Shown here one piece after another: positions 58,649 to 64,000 of a stretch of 64,000 bases of DNA (its first letter is position 1; each line of letters opens with the position of its first letter). This DNA is from Synergistaceae bacterium OttesenSCG-928-D05. Its GTDB lineage: Bacteria; Synergistota; Synergistia; Synergistales; Synergistaceae. The position numbers and the translations under genes were made by a program. The notes under the pieces were generated by a model. The model ran no database searches. It saw only the letters and a list, made by a program, of their open reading frames with translations, and was not told the origin of the DNA. The stretch lies in the NCBI GenBank assembly GCA_030266985.1, contig JAJDJB010000002.1, positions 32,299 to 96,298 of the forward strand. Reading direction: 5' to 3'.

Positions 58649-59380
58649 ATGATTAAAAAATTCTTCATCGTACCGATTCTGCTTTTTACGCTGCTTAACC
58701 CCCTAGCGGCCGTTGCGAAACCGGTGATCGATGAATTTGAAAATAAATCCTACAACCTGTCGGACATCAAGCGGGCGCTGATTCTCCCAATCAAAATCGA
58801 GGAGAGCGTCAGCGTCCCGCCGTCCGAAGCCTTCTTCGCGGAATCCCTTGCCCAGCATTGGGACGAAATCGTTGCAAACGGCGCGCTGGACGCGCTTTTT
58901 GTCATAAAAACCCCCGAACAAATCGTAAGCGCAGATGAATTTGTAAAAGGAGCGGCGTCTTCGCAGCCGCTCTCACGCGACGCTATCCTGGAACGTGCGA
59001 TTGAGCTTTCGCCCGAATATGTGGATGCGATAGTGAGCCTGACCGTTACGGACGCGAAATACGGCGTCGTAAGTCATGACGCCCGCACGAACTGGGACGT
59101 TGGCATCGGCGTGGGATGGGGCGGTTACTACCGGCACGGCGGCTGGGGATACGGCGTGTTCCTTCCGCCGCCTTCAACATCGCCCGCGTGGGACCAGTCC
59201 TTCGCAATCGGCGCGATCAAAATAGAAGTGCGCGAGGTGAAGAGCAAGGAGCATTCGCTTGTATACGGCCTTTCGGTGAAGGACAGCGTACCCGGCGGCG
59301 CACTGCCTTATACGCCAAGTTTGACGAAGGTCGTTGACGCGCTTTTGGATACTGCAGCCGCGCACCTTTCAAAAAAATAG
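58649..59380 (+). CDS. Secreted protein of unknown function, paralogue A
   Basis: 243 residues with a signal peptide (FFIVPILLFTLLNPLAAVA). The mature part begins with a beta-alpha pattern (IKRALILPIKIEESVSVPPSEAFFAES) and has a Gly/Tyr-rich insert GVGWGGYYRHGGWGYGVF near residue 155 before a last beta-rich part. It shares length, signal peptide, LPI/MPV strand, 'LSPEYVDAIVSL' helix and C-terminal plan with the next gene. AGGAGG site. No family recognised; the fold could resemble small outer-envelope lipoproteins, but there is no lipobox Cys. Confidence 0.75.
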   Translation: MIKKFFIVPILLFTLLNPLAAVAKPVIDEFENKSYNLSDIKRALILPIKIEESVSVPPSEAFFAESLAQHWDEIVANGALDALFVIKTPEQIVSADEFVKGAASSQPLSRDAILERAIELSPEYVDAIVSLTVTDAKYGVVSHDARTNWDVGIGVGWGGYYRHGGWGYGVFLPPPSTSPAWDQSFAIGAIKIEVREVKSKEHSLVYGLSVKDSVPGGALPYTPSLTKVVDALLDTAAAHLSKK

Positions 59381-59464
59381 ACGAAAAACAAAAATTTACA
59401 ATCACAAACACCTCCTATCGGATATAATAATTTCGATTTTTAATATCCGAAGGAGGTGTTCTTT

Positions 59465-60187
59465 GTGAGAAAAAACGTTTTTTCCTCGGTCCTTTTTATC
59501 CTGTTTGTATTTTTGCTTGTTCCTCTTCCCGCATTTGCCGCGCCGGAGGTCCATGACTTTTTAAGTGTCGAGGGCATGAAAAATGTAAAAACGGTACTCG
59601 TCATGCCCGTTACCGTGCCAAAATCGGTTTCCGACCCAAGTATATCGGACGCCATCAAAACCAAATGGGCGGAGCTCGTTCTGGCGAAACAAAAAACTGC
59701 CGCCTACAAGCTTATTACGCCGAAACAACTGCTGGAACGGCACCGTTCGACGACAGGCGCGCGCGTAAAAACGCAGGTCAGCGAAGCTGCACTCGCACAC
59801 CAGGCGATGTCACTGGCGCCGCGTTATGTGGATGCCGTGCTTTCATTGAATATTATTAAATGCGATTACGCGGGCGTGCGGCACACGCAGAAATTTGAAG
59901 ACAAACTCTCTTTCGAAGAAAAATATGAATGGGAAGAGGGCAAATGGGTCGTCAAGAATGAACCGGTCGAAGATCGAGAATTAAAACCGGCATGGACAGA
60001 GCGTTTTATCGACGTGGATATGCGGCTGGAACTTTGGAGCACGAAAAAGGAGCAGAATGCGCTGATTTACTCCTGTCAGGTGACAGAACATGAGAGCGAA
60101 AGAGCCTACAACGGCAAACTGCCTCTTTTGACCGACATCGCGCCGCAATGTATGGGGATTGCGATGAAACGGCTTCCCGTCAAATAA
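59465..60187 (+). CDS. Secreted protein of unknown function, paralogue B
   Basis: 240 residues, GTG start behind AAGGAGG. Signal peptide (SSVLFILFVFLLVPLPAFAA). Shared plan with the preceding protein: MKNVKTVLVMPVTVPKSV, then LAPRYVDAVLSLNIIKCDYAGV matching LSPEYVDAIVSLTVTDAKYGV. It lacks the Gly/Tyr insert and has a charged segment instead. Probably a tandem duplication that diverged; both are exported to the periplasm or surface. Confidence 0.75.
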   Translation: MRKNVFSSVLFILFVFLLVPLPAFAAPEVHDFLSVEGMKNVKTVLVMPVTVPKSVSDPSISDAIKTKWAELVLAKQKTAAYKLITPKQLLERHRSTTGARVKTQVSEAALAHQAMSLAPRYVDAVLSLNIIKCDYAGVRHTQKFEDKLSFEEKYEWEEGKWVVKNEPVEDRELKPAWTERFIDVDMRLELWSTKKEQNALIYSCQVTEHESERAYNGKLPLLTDIAPQCMGIAMKRLPVK

Positions 60188-60192
60188 CGTGC

Positions 60193-61329
60193 TTATCGGC
60201 CAAATATTTTTTCTCCGAAATATTTTAAAAAAGCTTCGCCCCACGTCATGTCGCCGTTCGATATGACGTTTTCTGCTGCATAACGGACGAAATTCGTCCT
60301 GCCATGCGCCCGTTTGAAAATGGCCTTCTGAATTTGTCTGTTATAAAAAAACCGCTGCGCGCGCGTTGCGCTTTTGATGTGCGCATGAATTGGCGCGAGC
60401 GATGCCACGTAAGCGTCCAGTTTTTCGCCGCTATGCAGAAAATTTAAAATCGCAACGGACGCTTTTTTTGCCGAAAGCAGGGCGTAATATAACCCTTCCC
60501 CCGTCATGGAATCCACAAGCCCTGCCGCGTCTCCAACCAGAAGAATATTTCTCTTTACCGGTTTTCGTACAAAATGGCCGTATGGAACGTGCATACCCTT
60601 GAACGGAATGCTGGGTGCGCCGATGGCTTCTAACAAATACGCCATCGTGGTTTTGTAATCGAAATCCTTTGGGGCCAGACCGCCGAAGCCAACTGCGTAA
60701 GAATCGCTGCGTGGAAAAACCCAGGCGTAACCGTAAGGCACAAGCCCGAAGTGCATCGCGATGCAGTCACCTAAATTCGCTGTGTCTTTCGGCACAAAGG
60801 CTTCGCAGCAAAACGCTGTGGGAAGGGGGTGTTGTTCGACGAGCGGGCGTATCTTACTGTAAACGCCGTCTGCGCCGACAAGCACCCGGTAGCGCAGCGT
60901 TTCTCCCGTTTTTAGCTTTACGCAGTTTACGCCCGTGTCAACCGAAACGACTTCGCGTCCTTCAAGCAATGTTCCACCCTTTTCTACAAAAAGGCGAAGC
61001 AGCGCATTGTCGAAAATACGTCGTTCTACGATGTTGAACGGAGAGTCGACGGAAGTAGCCGCAACCGGTGCCCCCTCATAAAAAAAGGCAATGTCCCTCA
61101 TTTCATATGCGTCAGAAGCGGACAAAATATCTTTGCCAGCGATTTCGCACGCAAGTTTTCGCGTTTTTGCGGTTACCAGTCCGCCGCATAATTTTTCGCG
61201 CGGAAAAAACGCTTTGTCTGCGACGCAGCAGGAAATCCCGCTGCTCGCCAATAAATTACCAAGCGCCGCGCCCGAAGGTCCTCCACCCGCGATCAAAACG
61301 TCGAAATCAAAGAGAGATTTGTTTTCCAT
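60193..61329 (-). CDS. FAD-dependent geranylgeranyl-reductase-family oxidoreductase
   Basis: 378 residues. FAD-binding start DVLIAGGGPSGAALGNLLASSGI, LCGGLVTAKT, the second FAD motif VLVGADGVYSKIRPL and the third LLVGDAAGLVDSMTGEGLYYAL. The family saturates isoprenoid chains of lipids or quinones, or reduces other unsaturated substrates. I chose ATG 61329, where the family begins; the ORF is open 47 codons further. Convergent with the secreted pair, five bases apart. Confidence 0.85.
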   Translation of the reverse strand: MENKSLFDFDVLIAGGGPSGAALGNLLASSGISCCVADKAFFPREKLCGGLVTAKTRKLACEIAGKDILSASDAYEMRDIAFFYEGAPVAATSVDSPFNIVERRIFDNALLRLFVEKGGTLLEGREVVSVDTGVNCVKLKTGETLRYRVLVGADGVYSKIRPLVEQHPLPTAFCCEAFVPKDTANLGDCIAMHFGLVPYGYAWVFPRSDSYAVGFGGLAPKDFDYKTTMAYLLEAIGAPSIPFKGMHVPYGHFVRKPVKRNILLVGDAAGLVDSMTGEGLYYALLSAKKASVAILNFLHSGEKLDAYVASLAPIHAHIKSATRAQRFFYNRQIQKAIFKRAHGRTNFVRYAAENVISNGDMTWGEAFLKYFGEKIFGR

Positions 61330-61469
61330 CTCAAAATTATATGCGAAAAAACGAGGCACTGCAGAAAACAAATTTTCCAGAAGCGATTTTTGTAACGCCA
61401 ACGACATTACACCAACGATACTGGAGCAGGAATTCGCGTGAAAATCCAAAAAAGAGCTAAAAAAGCACA

Positions 61470-61498
61470 AAAAAAGACGCAGGAAAAATCCTGCGCCT
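61470..61498 (-). terminator. Terminator of rplA
   Basis: On the minus strand GCGCAGGA-loop-TCCTGCGTC is followed by seven T residues. It closes the nusG-rplK-rplA transcript before the inserted genes. Confidence 0.85.
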
Positions 61499-61524
61499 TT
61501 GCGTTTTATTTTTTTGCGGAAATT

Positions 61525-62235
61525 TTATTCCGCTGCGACGTCTTTCTGTGCCTGCGCTGCGTCTACCGAAATCCCGAGGCCCATCGTGGACGAAACGGTG
61601 ATTCCCTTGACGTATGTACCCTTGACTGCAGCCGGGCGCGCTTTCAGGATTGCGCGGAAAAGCGCTTTCACGTTTTCTTCGAGGTGTTCCACCGGGAAGG
61701 ACGCTCTGCCCACTGCATTGTGGGTGATCGCTGTCTTATCGACGCGGAACTCCACACGTCCGGCCTTGATTTCTTTGACCGCATCGGCAACGTCGAACGT
61801 GACCGTATTGGCCTTTGCGCTCGGCATCAATCCGCGGGGACCGAGGATTTTACCGAGGCGACCGGCCGACTTCATGACGTCCGGGGTGGCGATGACGGCG
61901 TCGAAATCCATTCTGCCGTCCATGATCTCCTGTACAAGCTCTTCGCCTCCGACGATGTCCGCGCCAGCATCCTGCGCTTCCTTCTGTTTTTCTCCCGTTG
62001 CGATGACGAGAACTCTTTTCGTGTGTCCCGTACCGTGCGGAAGAACGATAGTGCTGCGGACCTGCTGATCGGCATGGCGGGGGTCTACGCCGAGACGAAC
62101 GTGCAATTCGAGGCTTTCGTCAAACTTTGCTGTCGCGCATTCTTTCGCGATCGCAACTGCCTCGGAGAGGGTGTACTCTTTCGTGAGATCGACTTTTTCG
62201 AGCAATGCCTTGTAACGCTTACCTTTTTTTGCCAT
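61525..62235 (-). CDS. rplA: 50S ribosomal protein L1
   Basis: 236 residues. [16 protein letters not shown] start, [29 protein letters not shown] and the C-terminal [18 protein letters not shown] are typical. The ATG at 62235 has an AGGAGG site; the ORF extends 18 codons upstream without a site. Binds 23S rRNA at the L1 stalk. Confidence 0.98.
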   Translation of the reverse strand: MAKKGKRYKALLEKVDLTKEYTLSEAVAIAKECATAKFDESLELHVRLGVDPRHADQQVRSTIVLPHGTGHTKRVLVIATGEKQKEAQDAGADIVGGEELVQEIMDGRMDFDAVIATPDVMKSAGRLGKILGPRGLMPSAKANTVTFDVADAVKEIKAGRVEFRVDKTAITHNAVGRASFPVEHLEENVKALFRAILKARPAAVKGTYVKGITVSSTMGLGISVDAAQAQKDVAAE

Positions 62236-62312
62236 TTTAATTTCCTCCTTGTGGTAATCGCGGAAACCTCGCCGGGTTTCCTCCCACATCCACTTTGTTT
62301 TCGTAAAAAAAA

Positions 62313-62738
62313 CTAGCGGACGACCTCTACGCCCATGGAACGGGCGGTGCCTTCGATCATTTTGATGGCTGCCTCAACGTCGTTTGCGTTAAGGTCGGGC
62401 ATCTTGATCTTCGCGATTTCTTCGACCTGTTTGGCTGTGATCTTGCCAACCTTGTCTTTGTTCGGCACTGCGGAACCCTTTTCTTTGCCGGCTGCCTTCT
62501 TGATAAGAACGCTTGCAGGCGGGGTCTTCATGATGAACGAGAAGCTTCTGTCCGCATAAACCGTAATGACGACCGGGATGATCATCCCGACCTGGTCGGC
62601 CGTTTTGGCGTTGAACGCCTTGACGAACTCCATAATGTTGATGCCGCGCTGTCCGAGCGCAGGGCCGACCGGAGGGGCCGGCGTCGCCTTTCCTGCGGGC
62701 AACTGAAGCTTGAGCATATCAATTACCTTTTTTGCCAT
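62313..62738 (-). CDS. rplK: 50S ribosomal protein L11
   Basis: 141 residues, complete. [35 protein letters not shown] is the L11 start, with [13 protein letters not shown] and the C-terminal [10 protein letters not shown]. Binds the GTPase-associated centre of 23S rRNA. Confidence 0.98.
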   Translation of the reverse strand: MAKKVIDMLKLQLPAGKATPAPPVGPALGQRGINIMEFVKAFNAKTADQVGMIIPVVITVYADRSFSFIMKTPPASVLIKKAAGKEKGSAVPNKDKVGKITAKQVEEIAKIKMPDLNANDVEAAIKMIEGTARSMGVEVVR

Positions 62739-62843
62739 GTTGCTTGTTACCTCCTTGGGTTTTGGTGCTTTTTAAAAGCCCTTTGGGCGATTATTCAATT
62801 GTCAAAGTCCGGGATGATTTTACCGGTTATCGAAAATAAAAAA

Positions 62844-63395
62844 CTAAATCTTTTCCAGTTCTGTATAATCCGCTTCGACGTCGGTTTCACGTCCAAACAC
62901 GGTGGCGGTAAATTTGATCTTCCCCTTGTCACGGTCTATTTCCGTAACAGGGCCAGCCTGCCCCGCAAAGGGACCTGTTTTGACCTGGACCATATCGCCG
63001 ACGCTGTAGTCGACTTCGACCTTCGGCTTGGCCTCTTTGCTGAGCTTGCTCATAATCTCGTCGACTTCTCTTGGGGTGAGCGGAATTGGATGGTTTCCGG
63101 AACCAACGAAGCCCGTGACGCCGGGCGTATGACGCACAACGTACCACGACTGGTCTTCCAGCATCATATCAACGAGTACGTAGCTGGGGAAAATCTTACG
63201 CCGAATGCGTTTTGTTTTGCCTTCTTTCACGTAGACTTTCTCTTCAACAGGAACAAGCACACGGAAGATTCTATCTTCCATGCCCATTGTCGCGATTCTT
63301 TGTTCAAGATTCGCTTTCACCTTATTTTCGTAACCCGAGTATGTCTGTATGATATACCAGCGGCGTTCTTGTGTATTTCCGAAAATTTCGCTCAT
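62844..63395 (-). CDS. nusG: Transcription elongation/antitermination factor NusG
   Basis: 183 residues from ATG 63395. NGN domain WYIIQTYSGYENKVKANLEQRI ... HTPGVTGFVGSG and the C-terminal KOW domain GDMVQVKTGPFAGQAGPVTEID. A GTG start at 63422 is also open, but NusG normally begins MSE-. The ribosome site GGAGG lies 17-20 bases before the ATG with a GGGGG-TCAT-CCCCC hairpin between, which is unusual. Binds RNA polymerase. Confidence 0.95.
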   Translation of the reverse strand: MSEIFGNTQERRWYIIQTYSGYENKVKANLEQRIATMGMEDRIFRVLVPVEEKVYVKEGKTKRIRRKIFPSYVLVDMMLEDQSWYVVRHTPGVTGFVGSGNHPIPLTPREVDEIMSKLSKEAKPKVEVDYSVGDMVQVKTGPFAGQAGPVTEIDRDKGKIKFTATVFGRETDVEADYTELEKI

Positions 63396-63457
63396 GCAAA
63401 AGGGGGGGATGACCCCCTCCACCTCCAGGTAACAGTCGAAAACCGACGGCCCTCAGG

Positions 63458-63640
63458 CTATCGGATGATGTGCGAGAAAACTCCCGTAAGGATCAAATCT
63501 ACCAGTCCGAGATAGCCTGCGACCAGAAAAGTGACGACGATTACAACAAGTGTGGAGTACCAAACCTGTTTTTTTGTCGGCCAAGTAACCTTTTTCAGCT
63601 CGGCTTTTGATTCCCGGATGTAGTCGAGGACTTTTTCCAT
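63458..63640 (-). CDS. secE: Preprotein translocase subunit SecE
   Basis: 60 residues with the conserved cytosolic KAELKKVTWPTKKQVW followed by one membrane helix (STLVVIVVTFLVAGYLGLVDLIL). ATG 63640 has a GAGGAGG site nine bases upstream; the ORF start at 63658 overlaps that site. Part of SecYEG in the inner membrane. Confidence 0.96.
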   Translation of the reverse strand: MEKVLDYIRESKAELKKVTWPTKKQVWYSTLVVIVVTFLVAGYLGLVDLILTGVFSHIIR

Positions 63641-63719
63641 CAACCCCGACCTCCTCATTCATCGACTTTGATTTTGTATCTAAAAACTAAAAATTTCTTC
63701 CAGTACAAGAGAACAAAAA

Positions 63720-63797
63720 TGGCAGGCCTGGAAGGATTCGAACCCTCAACCCCCGCATTTGGAGTGCGGTGCTCTAACCAGTTCGAGCTACAGACCT
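63720..63797 (-). tRNA. tRNA-Trp (anticodon CCA)
   Basis: On the minus strand AGGTCTG pairs with CAGGCCT (acceptor), anticodon stem CCGCA/TGCGG with loop CTCCAAA (anticodon CCA), T-arm GAGGG-TTCGAAT-CCTTC, discriminator G and encoded CCA. It lies between rpmG and secE, as in many bacteria. Confidence 0.95.
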
Positions 63798-63818
63798 GCG
63801 TGCGGGAGATATTTTACA

Positions 63819-63968
63819 CTACTTGGTCTCCTTGTGCAAGGTGTGCTTGTCACACCACTTGCAGTGTTTTTTCTTCTCGAGCTTCTTCGTTGCCTTCTTC
63901 TTATTGACGAGCGTCACATAATTGCGGCGCTTGCACTCGGTGCACTGAAGACCGATGATGTCTGCCAT
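63819..63968 (-). CDS. rpmG: 50S ribosomal protein L33
   Basis: 49 residues: [20 protein letters not shown] ... [15 protein letters not shown]. Two CXXC pairs form the zinc-ribbon version of L33. The ATG lies at 63968 and the TAG at 63819-63821. It heads the tRNA-Trp, secE, nusG group. Confidence 0.95.
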   Translation of the reverse strand: MADIIGLQCTECKRRNYVTLVNKKKATKKLEKKKHCKWCDKHTLHKETK

Positions 63969-64000
63969 TTGCGTTCACTCCAGACAAATTGAAAATAGCG

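Overview
The window looks like chromosome of an anaerobic, diderm, amino-acid- or peptide-fermenting bacterium. Evidence: an autotransporter with a C-terminal beta-barrel ending in Phe (two membranes), a four-subunit NuoEF-like/[FeFe]-hydrogenase with HydG, type III glutamine synthetase, isoaspartyl dipeptidase, two peptidase-like M20/YfcC transporter pairs, and clear selenium use. A Synergistota-like host fits best. This is inference from gene content; a Negativicutes or other diderm anaerobe cannot be excluded. No insertion sequence, prophage, rRNA or CRISPR array was seen.

Layout. 1-6.3 kb (minus): a FadR-type regulator, an HD-domain protein, two complete LeuC/LeuD-type hydro-lyase pairs and an isocitrate-dehydrogenase-family gene that runs off the left edge; two TGGTC-type operators flank the regulator. 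6.6-8.8 kb: isoaspartyl dipeptidase, a 22-residue hydrophobic peptide gene, and a MarR regulator with a His-rich tail. 9.0-11.75 kb (plus): ModABC molybdate importer. 11.76-13.4 kb: two divergent paralogous GntR regulators. 13.5-22.7 kb (plus): a nine-gene catabolic run of DUF2848 protein, cupin, PreA-like dihydropyrimidine-dehydrogenase-family protein, YqeB (selenium-dependent molybdenum hydroxylase accessory), three-subunit xanthine-dehydrogenase-family hydroxylase, BenE-like permease and a nitrilase-family amidase. With ModABC beside it, this is the strongest candidate for an undescribed pathway: transport, selenium/molybdenum-dependent ring hydroxylation, ring reduction and amide hydrolysis of an unknown N-heterocycle.

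22.8-35.9 kb: an MFS exporter, small conserved proteins, the first YfcC/M20 pair, tRNA-Arg(CCT), an envelope-type three-gene operon, and the hydrogenase operon (minus). 36.6-39.9 kb (plus): FocA-type formate channel, HydG behind a leader with an attenuator, and a peroxiredoxin whose peroxidatic residue is encoded by in-frame TGA (selenocysteine) with a SECIS-like hairpin and a perfect PerR box. 40-44 kb: autotransporter, candidate small RNA, lytic transglycosylase. 44.5-52.9 kb: class V aminotransferase, YhcH-like protein, ABC-F ATPase with an apparent CTG start, macrodomain protein, GlnN, DUF1848 protein. 53.1-56.8 kb: second YfcC/M20 pair plus an amidohydrolase.

57.1-64 kb (minus): rpmG, tRNA-Trp, secE, nusG, rplK, rplA, then rplJ and rplL. 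The usual rplKAJL block is split: rplA ends at its own terminator and is separated from the L10 leader/rplJL by an FAD reductase and two related secreted proteins, and no rpoB follows rplL.
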